DNA of 64,000 nucleotides from Calonectria ilicicola (Eukaryota; Ascomycota; Sordariomycetes; Hypocreales; Nectriaceae). Where the stretch lies: contig CP085826.1 of the NCBI GenBank assembly GCA_020809705.1, forward strand, positions 6,820,001 through 6,884,000, given 5' to 3'. Below are positions 35,077 through 47,239 of this stretch, piece by piece. How positions within the stretch are numbered: the stretch's first letter is position 1; each line of letters opens with the position of its first letter. A program made the position numbers and the translations under genes. The notes under the pieces are model-generated. The model saw only the letters and a list, made by a program, of their open reading frames with translations. It did no database searches and had not been told where the DNA came from.

Positions 35077-37564
35077 ATGGACTCTCCCGCAGCAATTCGC
35101 CGCCGGAGACGCCGCCGCGTTGCTGACGCGAACCGAAAGCGGGCGCCGCGAGCGTATGACTTGACCATTCCCAGCGTAAATTACGTGCGTGCATGCGCTG
35201 CAACGGCTAATGCGGGCTGTATAGGTGCGATCGCTGCAAGGCGAGAAAAAGCAAGTGCATAGAGTCTACCGCGGGGACGTGCCAAAGATGCACTGTGAAT
35301 AATCTGACGTGCAGGTTTGAGAGGTGTTGTCTGCTCTCTTGTAAAATCTACCCATGTCACTTCTCTTACCGTTGCGCAGGGAAAAATCACCCCAAGACGA
35401 TGCTGAACCTCAATCGTTGTCCCAAAATGGGGATCAAGCTGCGCCAACCATTGTAGCGACGAGTCCCGAGGAAAATATCGCCATTGATAGTCGTAAGTCT
35501 GCAAGCTCTCTCTCTCTGTTTGTTAGTTGCAAACACAAACCCACCAATATCTGTACCAGACCAGACTGGAAGAATACTATGGCCTCGCTTTCTCTCCAGA
35601 TTAAGAGAGGCATTCTCGCTAGACCCCCAGACTGCCTCTGAAGAGCAGGACATGGTGGCCATGCAAGCGGTTGGTTGGCCCTTTGCCCAGAAAGTAAACC
35701 ATGAGTAACAAGATGAAGCATATTGCCCGTCCTACAATTCTACAACCAGCCGAGTTATTGCGCTTGAGAACCGCCATTGATAACTTTCCCCCAAGGCCAG
35801 TAGCCGATTTTCTGCTCTCTGTTTGTATAAAACATGGCACCGATGTTTTCTTTTACTTTGACCAGGCCCAGCTATTGGCCGACATTGACCAATTCTACAC
35901 TGATCCGTCCTCCCACCTACGGACTGATGCCAGCTTTGTATGCTTTGCCATGGCTGCATTTGCTCTTGGGAGCCAATGGACACAACTAGAGAGACCAGAA
36001 GGCTCTGTTCCAGGACCAAATCCAGAAGATGGTGATCCAGGCCGGGTGTTTTATAACCAAGCCAAGACACTCATTCCTGATGTGATTGATCGCCCTTGCC
36101 TACGTTCTGTCCAAGCTCCATTTATACTAGGAGTATATTTAATGCCAGCGAGCGCAATCGGGTCATCGTACGTTTATATGGGATTGGCACTGAGGAAAGC
36201 ATTGGCCTTAGATCTCCATCAAAACACTGAAGATCACACCCTGGACGAGAAAGAAAGACAAGTGCGACGTCGCCTTTGGTGGTCAATTTACTCCCTAGAG
36301 CGGTTAGTTTCCACGTACAAAATTTATCATACCAATCTAACGCCCCCTTCAGCTGTACGACTGTCAAATTAAATCGCCCTCGCTCAATCAGTGCCGACAT
36401 AATAACTGTGCCGCTCCCGACTCCACTACCTGAGTTGGACAACACGCAACCATTTAACAACCTACAGCTTCAGATAGCAAATGCAAAGCTCATCAAAATA
36501 CTAGACAGGGTAGCAGAACCAGGGTAAGTATTCGAATCGGCTTCTTTGCGAATGAATTGCTAATCACTCGAAGGGACTGGTTGACAGATGCAACAAAACC
36601 AACACGATCCGCCGGCGCGGAAGCGGACCTGAGGCAATGGAAAAAGTCTCTACTCCCAGAATTCAAACTGGAAAATATTCATCCCCGAGATTCTACTTAC
36701 CGCGCCGTATTTCATCTCTATCTGAATTACTACTATGCCTGGATCGCCATAAGCAAGGTGTCGCTAGTGACGGTTGCCCGAGCAAAGCTTCGATATCACT
36801 TTGGCCGCGAGCTGGAACCGCCTCAGATCGATGAAACGGCTGAGCAACTATCCAAATCCTGCGCCAAGGCGGCTAGAAAATTACTCGAGCTCTTTGAGAT
36901 TTTGACCAATACCAGAAATATTACACGCTTCTCGTTTACCGACTTTCAAGGCTGCAGTATTGCGACAATTGTCACGTTGGTGGCGGGGATTCTGGAGCGC
37001 GATTCTGCATATGATGCTAGGGTGGCTTTTGGCTTGGATTGCCTCCGCAACATGGCAGCTGGAAACATGACGGCAAAGATGGGCGTGCGGTTTGTGGAGG
37101 CTCTGCAGTCCATCACCAACGAGGCCATTGGGAAGCTCAGCCAAGTTACTTCTCAAACAGTAGTTAATACTACCATGGTGGAGTCCAATGCGGCTGTTGA
37201 ATATAACCAATGGGCCGAGTGGCTAGCAAAACAGGATAGAGCACAAAGAGCCGACCAAGGAGTTTCTCTAGAGGGACCACTCGCGACAGAGTCTGTTGTT
37301 GCTATACCGCAAAACGAAATGTGGACAATGGCACAACCAAATGGGACCGCGAATGCGGGTTGGGATCCTACAGGGCGAGAACTGCTTACACCGGTGTCAC
37401 TGGTGCCGCCTCTGGCGCAACAGGAAGCAGGTCTCCCACGGCACACGCATGTGGCGGACCAAGAATTCCTTTCCGGCATGTACAATGACGAGCAGACGTT
37501 TCTGATGGGCTTAACGGGTCTCGATGTCTTGGACTTTTCTGGATTCTCTCCTCAAGTGGAATGA
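35077..37564 (+). CDS. Zn2Cys6 transcription factor with fungal-specific domain
   Basis: Seven exons by eye: 35077-35153, 35225-35323, 35380-35492, 35527-35669, 35713-36302, 36353-36523, 36574-37564, giving 727 residues. The first splice rebuilds a perfect binuclear zinc cluster: C27-X2-C30-X6-C37-X7-C45-X2-C48-X6-C55, preceded by an Arg-rich patch. The middle region is the fungal transcription-factor domain: VADFLLSVCIKHGTDVFFYFDQ, YMGLALRKALALDLH and RRRLWWSIYSLER joined to TTVKLNRPRSI. The C-terminal end is acidic/hydrophobic (GLTGLDVLDFSGF), a possible activation region. Intron 3 (34 bp) and intron 4 (43 bp) are unusually short, and the third exon could start from a donor 9 bases earlier, so those edges are least sure. 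An ATG at 35032 would add 15 residues. It lies beside, and may control, the amidohydrolase and permease genes (inference). Confidence 0.85.
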
Positions 37565-38737
37565 GGGGACAAGAAATCTGTGGGAAAATATGGTTTGGGT
37601 TGTCTCCAGATCACATCGCTGGGAGGCATATCTCACTGTACTTTTTCGACTTTTCTCCACTATCCCATCCTTAGGCCCACTTATATGTAAATAATACATA
37701 CATAAATGAATTTAAATGCAATTGCAGCGAGGCCTGCCTTAGCCTGCCCAGGAAATATATGAACTATTTTATTCATATTGATTTGCTGGTAATGAGGTAT
37801 TAGGGCACTTGAGTTCTGGGGCGCCAAGGTAAGGCGGAAGCCACGGGAGCATTATCTTTTAAGGAGTACATTGTACATTTTCCAATCATGAATAATAACA
37901 ATACAAGTATGTTATTTACTTAATCAAGCCTGCATGCTTTTTTTAAGTGAACCTGACAATAAAATCCGAATTGCTGCTGCCGTCGAATCTATGTCCCGGA
38001 TCAACGCGATGATACGTAATGAGAACCACAATACAACGCTCTACCCCGGAGCGCACCGCCTAAATGACGCGAGAATCTGGGGAATAAGCATTCTGGGGTG
38101 CATGAGTCAAGGTTTTCACCTGGACACAGTGGTCCGTCGGCAACCTGGCCATAGGGTAGCTTGTGTTGGCTACTTCCCTTCGATGGATACCAATACGACT
38201 AATTTAGACCACGAACTGAGGTTAAATGTCTTACCAAGGGGACCTAACATCTCACATGATTTATTATGGATCGGGTGAATACGACTGCGACGTCGTAAGT
38301 GTCGGTATCGCTGTTGACAGGGATGGGCACATTGCCGACGATACAACTCAATGTGAGTGGAGAGCAGCGAACGGGCGTTTGGTATCAGCAGATCATGCCA
38401 TATATGGCACTATATACTGGTTTCTACCTTCGAAAATGTAGCGAGGAAACTAGTTAGGCGAATAGTAGTCGCTTTTTGAGACTATTTGGTCCTTATCATG
38501 TGTTTCCATATCACGAATTTTGTCATAGACATACATGCCAAGAATATCATTTTCTGTCATCAAAAGAAGGCACCATCAACTCGAGATTTTCGACTTTTAA
38601 AATAAAAAATGTATTTGATTTTAGATAGCTGGCCGTGTAAATCATAATGGCCACGGTGGGCTTCGACGTTAAATATATGATGGCAGATTTATGACAATTT
38701 AATCAACACATGGATAGAAAAGAACGCTCGCTGAAAC
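37565..38737. other. Intergenic, two orphan open frames
   Basis: AT-rich flanks with two open frames in different phases, 37934-38278 and 38226-38441. The second codes a short stretch with regular D/G/Y content (MIYYGSGEYDCDVVSVGIA, CEWRAANGR). No splice model joins them and no family is recognised, so they are not called as genes. Confidence 0.4.
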
Positions 38738-40084
38738 TTATAGCAAGGCATTTAGTCTTACAGGGACTTCTGCGTCGACAGGCAGTTTGTTCCATCGGCT
38801 CTTGTACACACGTCCATCTTTCATGACGCCCAAAACGTACTTACCGGGCTCATCGAAAATGGTCACATCCTCCAAGGGATTCTTGGCCAGAACCAGCACA
38901 TCGGCCTGGAAGCCTTCTTTCAGCTGTCCGATGGCATTCTCCCAACCCATCATCTTGGCTGGGTTAATAGTGGCACTCTGGAGGACCTGGAGGTGGGTCA
39001 GAACCTGGGAGCGCAGCGCAAACTCCTGAGTTTGGGCGGCACCGAGGGGACCAAGGAGATCAGTGCCGTAGCACATTGTGACACCAGCTTCGGACGCAAT
39101 TCTTAGGGCCTCGAGGCCGGCCTTGAATACCTGCGTGTTCTTGACCTGGGACTCTGGAGGTAGGTAGCCCTTCCATCTCTCAGAGGCCATCTGAGCATAG
39201 GTGATGAGCGTAGGAGTCAGATAGACTCCCTTCTCGGCCATGATTTTGGCGGTGGGAGGATCAACAAAGTTGCCGTGTTCAATGCCACGCACGCCGTTGT
39301 CGATGCAATGACGGATTGCCTTGGTGGTGTATGCATGGGCCGTAACAAAGGTTCCCGCATTGTCGGCGCACTCAACCATGGCCTGAATCTCAGCTGGGGT
39401 AAACTGCAAGTGCTCGAGCTTGTCTGTTGGCGAAGATACACCGCCAGAGCCCATAATCTTAATGAAGTCGGCGCCGCAGCGGATTTCGGTGCGCACCGCT
39501 GCCATGCACTCAGGTACACCGTTGCACAGGCGACCAAGGTTGCCGTGATGACCACCGCAGCACTCTATCTGATCGTGAGGGCCTCGGAGATCTCCATGGC
39601 CGCCAAATTGGGACAGCGCGTGGCCGGAAAGGAAGACGCGAGGTCCAGGGAAGACACCGTCGGCTATGGCCTCCTTGAGGGCAAGCTGAGCGCCACCACA
39701 GTCACGAATGCTCGTGAAACCGCGGTGAAGCATCTGGGAAGCCACATAGGGCTGGCGGAGTAAATGGACATCATTGGGGTTGCCAAAGGCCTTGGACAAG
39801 TCTGTAAAACCGGGCACAGCGCAGAGGTGGACGTGGGCATCGAATAGACCCGGGCAAAGGTATCGACCTTGGCAGTCCACAATGGTGTATTCTGTGGGCA
39901 GGGGAGACGGTGTTGATAAGGAAATGGAGTGGATCTTGCCGTGCTTAGTGGCAAGAGAGGCGTTCTTGATGATGGTGCCAGCCTTGACATCGACGATATT
40001 AGCGTTGATGAAGAGATAGCCTTGAGGCTCTTGAAGAGACCAAGGCTTAATGTCGGAGCCCGGGGCGGATTTTTCTTCGGCCAT
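38738..40084 (-). CDS. Amidohydrolase with binuclear metal site (imidazolonepropionase / ochratoxinase-like)
   Basis: Single exon, 448 residues, from the ATG at 40084; upstream the frame reaches only a TTG. It is a metal-dependent hydrolase of the amidohydrolase superfamily. All expected ligands are visible: H84 and H86 in FDAHVHL, K209 in ADFIKIMGSGG (likely carboxylated lysine), H250 in VTAHAY, H270 in GIEHG and D342 in CYGTDLLG. GFTSIRDCGG and LSGHALSQFGGHGD are shared with the subgroup that includes fungal ochratoxinase, prolidase-like and aryldialkylphosphatase-like enzymes. The small N- and C-terminal beta part ends in GKYVLGVMKDGRVYK. No signal peptide, so probably cytosolic. Substrate cannot be told from sequence; amide or lactam bonds are likely. 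It shares a 622-bp promoter region with the divergent permease. Confidence 0.88.
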   Translation of the reverse strand: MAEEKSAPGSDIKPWSLQEPQGYLFINANIVDVKAGTIIKNASLATKHGKIHSISLSTPSPLPTEYTIVDCQGRYLCPGLFDAHVHLCAVPGFTDLSKAFGNPNDVHLLRQPYVASQMLHRGFTSIRDCGGAQLALKEAIADGVFPGPRVFLSGHALSQFGGHGDLRGPHDQIECCGGHHGNLGRLCNGVPECMAAVRTEIRCGADFIKIMGSGGVSSPTDKLEHLQFTPAEIQAMVECADNAGTFVTAHAYTTKAIRHCIDNGVRGIEHGNFVDPPTAKIMAEKGVYLTPTLITYAQMASERWKGYLPPESQVKNTQVFKAGLEALRIASEAGVTMCYGTDLLGPLGAAQTQEFALRSQVLTHLQVLQSATINPAKMMGWENAIGQLKEGFQADVLVLAKNPLEDVTIFDEPGKYVLGVMKDGRVYKSRWNKLPVDAEVPVRLNALL

Positions 40085-40706
40085 TTTGATGTGCAACGGT
40101 GGAGATGATGATTGCCAAGTCGGGCGGGATGAAGTTGTGACGTTGTATGGTCTTGGCTCCGACCGAGATGATGGAATACTATGAGGAAAAAAAAAGCTGC
40201 CAGGTGTCGCCTTTTCAACAAAAATTTAGAAGCCGTGCTGCAGACCAATTCATGGCGATCCTTTTCTTGTCACCCGCATAAGCCTCTTTTTTCCGCTCCC
40301 CAACGCATCACTTACACTGGACGGCGCGTCGGCAGCCTGGCATTGCGGGGACGGTCACGTTGCCGACGCCAGACCGTCGGAACGATAGCCCAGTTCATCG
40401 GCTCCATGGCCTTTCCCCACAAACCGTTATCGACGGGTCCCCAATCCATTCCAAGATAGGACGACTCCGGGCAAGGGGATCCCCTCAAGATCGAGGTCGA
40501 ACGGGGGGAACTCTGCGGGTGTGGCAAGAGACTTTGCGCGCGCGGCCTGGGAAATCGCATATAACCAGACGTTGCATCCGGCGGAAGAAGGGATGCTGCA
40601 CAACCACGCGCCCACAATCGATCCCAATTGATTGATTGCTGCTGCTGTGTGTGGCTAGATTTGAGACAACCACGGGAATCTCTTTTTTTTTCCTACTGCT
40701 TTTACC
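40085..40706. promoter_or_regulatory. Shared divergent promoter region (amidohydrolase / permease)
   Basis: 622 bp between the two start codons, with no gene inside. A CGG...CCG-type arrangement is present several times (for example around 40320-40380 and 40560-40585), which could be bound by a Zn2Cys6 regulator, but no clear symmetric site was proven. Confidence 0.45.
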
Positions 40707-42325
40707 ATGGCGAATCAGATTGAATCCAAGGTGCCGCCATCCACCAACGATGAGGAGCACGAGAAGAATGGCCAAATTGTCGAGTTGAACGAATCCTACA
40801 CGCCCGAGGAGGAAAAGGCGGTCCTGCGCAAGATTGACATGTTCATTCTGCCTTTTGTACGTGGCATACCATTGCATGGGCAATGTATCTCAATAGTGAA
40901 GCAACTAACGCGCGTGCCATTAGCTTTGTTTTACCTTCTTTCTGCAGTATCTCGACAAGCAAAGTCTTAGCTATGCTGCTGTTTTTGGGCTGATGACGGA
41001 TCTCAATTTGACGAGTTCGCAGTATTCGTGGTGCAGCTCCATCTTCTACGTTGGCCAGCTCGTCTCTGAGTATCCCTTCATCTATCTGATGAGCCGACTC
41101 CAGCTGACCAAGTTTGTGGGTGCGACTGTGTATGTTTACCCTCCACATCAAGTGCCTTTTTCCTATTCGCTAACCTACTGCATATAGCATCATTTGGGGC
41201 ATTGTCTGTATGTGTTTGGCCGCCCCCAAAAACTACGCCGGTTTCGCAGCGGTGCGCTTCCTGCTGGGCTTCAGCGAGGGCGCCGTGTCACCCGCCTTTG
41301 TCACCATCACTTCCATTTGGTACCGCAAGGAGGAGCACACGCTGCGAACAGCGCTGTGGGTGACGATGAACGGCTTGGCTCAGGTCATTGGATGCTTGTT
41401 GATGTACGGCATCGGCAAGAACACATCGCTGAGCTTGGCCCCATGGCGCACCCTGTTCCTCGTGTGCGGTGCCCTAACAACGGCTGCCGGCGTGTGCTTT
41501 TTCGTTCTTATGCCCACGGGTCCTAAAGATGCCTGGTTCCTTACCCCGCGTGAGAAGGAGGTGCTGTCCCTGCGTATGGCCAAGGACCACGAAGGAGGTG
41601 ATAAGACGAGCTTTTCGATGGAGCAGCTGCGCGAAACCATGTTGGACCCCAAGGCTTGGGCCATCTTCTGGTTTGGTGTCCTGGTAACTATGCAGTCGCC
41701 CGTGCTCACTTTTGCGTCACTCGTCATCAAGAGTATCGGATACTCACAGCTGGAGACGATGTTGTACACAGCTCCGTCCGGTGCGGTCCAGATCTGTCTC
41801 TTGTGGATTGGTGTTGCTCTTTGTCACTTTTTCCCAAGACAGCGAACCTTGGTTGTTCTCGTGTTGATCATCCCGCCCTTGATTGGTTGTGTATTCTTGA
41901 TGAAGCTCGACGTGAGCGATGGATGGGGTCTCATTGTAGCTTCGTGGCTAGCCTCTTGCATCACGGCAACTATGTCTATCCTCCTGTCTCTGTCCGCGTC
42001 AAACGTTAAGGGTAACACAAAGCGGTCCATCACCAACACAATGTTTTTCATTGGCTACTGCGCCGGCTGCATTGGCTCACCTCAGCTATGGACGCATAGC
42101 CCGCGATACCGGGAGGGTGTCATCACTTCCATCGTCACGTGGTGCTTGCTCTTTGTTGCTGTTATCGCTTATCGAATCATGTGCCAAAGAGATAACAAGC
42201 AGCGAGACGAGCAGGCAAGCAACGCGCCTGGAGATATGTCCACAGAAGTGGTTTTGGATCAGTACGGCGCGCCCAAGACTGATGTAACGGACAAGGAGGA
42301 CCCAACCTTTAGGTACAGCTACTAA
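40707..42325 (+). CDS. MFS anion permease, Dal5/allantoate-type (ACS family)
   Basis: Three exons, 40707-40856, 40924-41129 and 41188-42325, give 497 residues. The first splice rebuilds LPFLCFTFFLQYLDKQSLSYAAVFGLM, the typical first helix of the Dal5 family, whose members take up organic anions such as allantoate, nicotinate, pantothenate or dipeptides by proton symport. About twelve membrane helices are visible. Other family marks are QYSWCSSIFYVGQLVSEYP, RFLLGFSEGAVSPAF, SIWYRKEEHTLRTALW and NVKGNTKRSITNTMFFIGYC. Both ends are hydrophilic and should be cytosolic. The permease is divergent from the amidohydrolase, so it may import that enzyme's substrate (inference). Confidence 0.9.
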
Positions 42326-43684
42326 TGCTCAGAGATTAAGTAAATAACACAAGACTCTCAATAGCAATAAACAAATAATTTTATTTTATAAATAACTTTT
42401 TATGTTTACCATTAGGATTATTGTTAAGATTACCATTTGGTGGTCAGATAACTCTATCTTTCACCTTCTGAACATGCACATGACATTGGATTCAAACCTG
42501 TTGCTGCTACCGTAGTATTGCGCATTGACAACATAACATGTGAATGGGATGGGAATTGAGTTTACAATACGGATTGCACATTCAAACAGCTAGCAAAACC
42601 CACTAGGGCAGTCTTGCTACATTCGGCCATGTGGCTTGGTCAAGCTCCGTGATTTGAGACAAGGCGGCTTCAGGCTTTCTCGATGAAACGGCCGTGGCGT
42701 CTGCGAGATGAGATTAATAAATGAAAGAGCTCTATTAGTTCATTAAAACCCATAGCCATCGACTTTTTGCCCGGGTATAATTCTTTTTTTGCTTCTAGAG
42801 AGCGAGCTCTTTATTAGGGCCCGCACGCTTGTTTACACTTCACGCGTATGCGAATGAGAAGGGCAGGGGCGGAGATTAGCTGGCAAGCGAAGGCCTAAAA
42901 CGTTGGCCGTATATTGGCCCACGGAGGACGGGCTGGCAATTTCCTGGCTTACGAAACTAGACCAATGTAGAAGCTGGGTCAGCTGATGGCGGTATTCCCA
43001 TCCTGCCCCCCGCTCGACACATGGTTTTTCGGCAGTGGAAGGGGTATTTTCGTTCTTTTTCGGTGGTAAGATTTTGGCGCCTTTTAGTGAAATGGGGCAA
43101 GTCAGTTAATAGGGCTGAGAATTTTTTCTCATTCTCGCGGTGAGGTGGTATCATCAGCCTAAACTAGTGAAGGCTGAAGCATGCCGCAGCCCTTAGTAAT
43201 TTTTTTTTTTTTTTTCCGATCTGGCATTGGTGTTGGTTGGGTTTGCGGTGCCACGGCGGCGGGTTGGTGCTGTTGCGGCGCAGAGTCCGCCGCCATGTGT
43301 CACCGCAGCCGTGAGGCGGTCAATCAAGACGGAACGGATGACATCCGGTCAGAACAAGGAAAACAAGTGGTGGCGTTGGGACCGTTGGGGGCGCCGGCCC
43401 AAGCCTCAGTTACACCGTGATGTAGAATACCCTCAGGCTGAGAAACCGTCTTTGAAGATTGTGTATGTTTTGGGCCTAGACGGAGGTTGGTGCCGAGGCC
43501 CTCCATGAGTTATGTATATACCGCTGTCGACGTGTATGTTGACGCTTCACCAAATACGGGCATATTATTCATGTGGAGGGGCGTTGATCCTGCCTGAATT
43601 GGAGTCACGGGAAGGATGGAGCAGGCCTGGACTTCCCGCTCGGAGACAAGGTAGTGGTGGTGTGTACTTTTTGAATCTAGAACG

Positions 43685-43723
43685 AGTGCGTGTGTACATG
43701 ATGTGTGTGTGCGTGTGTGTGTG
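43685..43723 (+). repeat. GT-rich microsatellite
   Basis: Interrupted (GT)n tract in the gene-free interval. Confidence 0.8.
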
Positions 43724-46700
43724 AGGGAATTGTGACGGGGATTCGCTGCTCAGCACAAAGTTAATAAAGGGGGTAGCACTGCAGGGCCAAGAATATTCTT
43801 GAACCTGACAAAGACGCCCCCCCCCCGCTGACGGCGCTGGGATGTATGTACAGAGGCAAGCAAGAATGACAGACAGCTTTTCGGGGCAGCCAAGAAACAT
43901 AGCCACGATCGGCGCGACGGGGAGCGAACCAAAAATACTGGGCATGCACCAAAAACAAGGACGTTGATCGCGGGCGACTGCAAAGCTTAGCATTAGCCGA
44001 GTGGGGAGTGTGGACAACGACGACGTGGATTCGTATCATTTCATTTAGCGCCACGGACCTTGGTGGTCCAACGATGAACCAAGTTGCAGGAGCGCCACTC
44101 AATTACGGGGTTTGTGGCCAACAGGCTCTCGAGGGCTGTGAATGGCCTGTTGGCAAGCGTACCTTGCTTCGGAGAAAACCACAGTCTTGTCATTTTTAAT
44201 GTACTATGCAGGAGAAGTTGCATTGGCAAAGGAGACAGAGAGAGGGATGGAGAGGCAAACCTGGACGTTGGGTTGCACGGCTCGCTTGCATGCGCGTGTG
44301 TGTGTTGTAACGGACCGCAGACCGACACCACCTCAGCCGCAGCGGCACATACAACCTCCCAGAACAGGTGCGTGCTGTGCTATGCTGCGCGTGGAAATTT
44401 TGCAGTCAGCAAAAGCTGAAGCTGAAGCTGCAACAATGTGATCTTTGGTCGGCACTTGCAGTGGTGATCTCGATGTTGGTTCTCTCAAATCAATGCCAAT
44501 CCGTGGCCGGCACAGGGATCCATGCGTTCTAGTGGCTCGGGCTAAATCAAACTTTAGTCGTGAGCCTATTTTGCCCCTTCACGATCCTGCTGCTCGCCTT
44601 GGCTTGGCATCCGGCTACCCCTGTGTCACCACCTCGTGTTGCTTTGCAGATTTCATCATGGAACATTACGACCGTAGAGATACGCGTCTTGGTGTTGGGG
44701 AGGGATTGCTGAATGAATGATTGTTGTATTTCGGTAAAAAAAAAAAAGCCAGACAACGTCGTAATACTGGTTTCTGCCCCAGTTGTTGTTGGGCCCGGTT
44801 TGGGGGCTGTGCAGCCTAGGAGCATTGAGCAGGACGGGAATCCAGGGGCGAGCCAGTGGAGACTGGGCTTTTTCCATGATGTGCTTTTTTTTTTTTCCCC
44901 TTGCGAGCGAGTGTGTGTGTGAGTGCTTGCCGTCCCGTCTATCGGTGACGGCGCCCGAATCCTCTCCGTTAGCTGGCGAATGCTGGCTTGTGACGGCTGG
45001 CACGGAAGACACGTCACAAGGGGGAAATGGGCGACCATGGGCATGGATGTGCTGGATCGCTCATCTCGCTGGGCCAGCCAATCACGGACCACGCGAGAGT
45101 CATTGGAGGGAAAGTTCCCCGACCCGTCCGTCCCTGTGCCTGTCTCTCAGGTTCAGGCTCAGGTTTAGGGCGAGTTTCACAGAGCCTCACACACACAAAT
45201 CATGGAGAATAGAGAAAGTCAATAGTGCTTTTGCCACGCAAGGTTCGAAGGGCCCCTGAAACCTGCATTCCCAATTCATCGCACCATGACGCTCGCTGTG
45301 TGAGGATGAGACGCGTGCATCTCTGAACCGAACCGGTTTGACAGCGCCTGTCTCGGTTCCTAAGCGGAATGGACGAGGACGAAGGAGGCTTTTCTGAGTC
45401 AAGTTTCCAGCGTTCTCTTGCATCCACCGCCACCAGTTCGTCGGTGGCTATTTTTGAAGGGTTGCGCCTCGTTCATTTTCACTGACGTGACCCAGCAATG
45501 CATAACCGCCTGGCTTCGCCGCCACGATTCATGGAGCGGCTAATTGTTCAATACCCATGATTCCAGCGACTTTTTATGGGCTATACCAACATTGAACTAG
45601 TGTTGGCATGAAGGAAACCAATGTAGCTCATGGGAAACACTGAATCGATAATTGGGAGGCCAAGGCGAAGGCGACCCGGTGGGTAGGATGCCCAAGTAGG
45701 AAAATGCTGTCAGCCCCCAACGCCATCGTGTTTCAAGTTTGTTCAGTGGGAATGGAGATGGGATGAGATGGTGCACCTAGCGCCCGTGGACATGGACGGT
45801 GCCAAACCATGATCCCATCTAAAGAAACGAGGCTTAGACACCAAAGGACGCCTCAGCGCGGCTAAGACAAGCGAAGTCACGATGGTAGTGACGATAACCT
45901 TGAGGCGTCTGTTATAGGGCTCGATGTCGGCTATACGGCTTTCCATGACGAGGAGAACTTTCGTTCGCGGCAGCTTACGAATTGGCGGATTGTGTTAGTC
46001 CCACCAAAGTACCAATGCGTGCATGCATCGTGGTGGGTTGGACGTTATTTTGGGCGCGTGCACCACCAGCAGGTACCAGCGCTGGTACACTAGCACTGGG
46101 ACGGACATACCCCCGGGAATGTACTATGATATTCGTCGAAAGCTACGCAACAGACCGCTGTTGGATCTTTGGTGAAAAGCAAAAGGTTCGGCGGGCCCAA
46201 CTGCTTGTAGTTACAGCAGTAGCCCAAGCACTTGAGAACTTTGGGTTGCTATTTTCAAAGGGCTTGAGGCGGCAAAACCTTTGAGGCCAATGAGTGAAGA
46301 GTGACAAGAGTGACCTTGGCCCAACTGAACGAGTGACATCCATGCCACCACTACAAGGGAGCCGGTACATGGCCCAAGATGGACCGTCGCAACCGCAACG
46401 GAACGGGGAGGGAACCGTCCAAACAGCCCGAGGTCAGGGCAGGGCAGGGCATGACAGGGGACGGGACACTTCTGGTAGGTGGGAGTGGTGCTGGGCGCTG
46501 CTGGGTTTTGGTGGTGTGGTGTGGTGCTGTCCGCCATGGTAGGGTGGCCTTGCAGTGTGTCGCAGGCTCACGTCGCAGAGTTCCTGGAAAGTGATGGTGG
46601 TGGCGCGGCAGTGGCCAGGCCCACTAATCTCTTTTGCTCTAGCATCCTATATTGGGGTTGCTGCTTAGCTGCAGCAGGGGCCCATCCCCGTCCCCGCCGG

Positions 46701-47064
46701 CCCTCCACCCCTCTATCTCGGTTTTTCCGTTTAGCTTCTTTAGTTGTCGCGTCGTCTTGGGTTGCTTTCTTTTGTTCACTGTCGACGCCTTGGATTAGAC
46801 ATCTCCCCACACGGAGCTTCACTCTCGCTCACCCAGTCATCCCATCGCACGGCTACTCCAATTGGTCCATGGCCCTCTGACGGCGGATCGCCCTTCATAC
46901 GCACACTCGTTCCTTGTCCATCGTTCTCGTTTATATAGCTTCATTCCCCCCTGCTCGCTGACTGAGCTTTCTTCCTTTTCATCCCATCTTCTCTCTCCCA
47001 ACTGGTCCTCTCCCCTGGGATTGATCACTGATCATCGATCACTACTGCACTCGCGCCGTCGTGC

Positions 47065-47087
47065 TAACACACACACACACACACACC
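47065..47087 (+). repeat. (CA)n microsatellite in leader of bestrophin gene
   Basis: About eleven CA units inside the CT-rich region preceding the bestrophin-family start codon, 150 bp upstream of the ATG. Confidence 0.85.
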
Positions 47088-47239
47088 CACCTCTGTCTTT
47101 GTCGATTTCTTGCGCCACCGGCTGGGCAGGGTCTTCGCAAAGCTTCCTCTAAGCGTCCTTTTTACACTAGAGTCGCGTGCTTCGTTCCGTTGTCGCATCA
47201 TCGCATAACACAGCACAAACCATCACCACCTCGCCCATC

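Larger units (their letters stand above)
42326..47239. other. Long gene-free interval before the bestrophin gene
   Basis: 4.9 kb with no recognisable gene. The left end is AT-rich (42340-42430). Simple repeats occur, including poly-T at 43200, a GT-rich tract at 43685-43723, a C10 run near 43818 and poly-A near 44736. From about 46800 the sequence turns pyrimidine-rich, typical of a transcribed leader, with a CA microsatellite at 47065-47087. Open frames here overlap on both strands and look non-coding. Confidence 0.5.

Noticed and set aside
43920..45345. Possible minus-strand tRNA T-loops (GCGAACC, CCGAACC)
   Set aside because: No acceptor or anticodon stems could be built around them.
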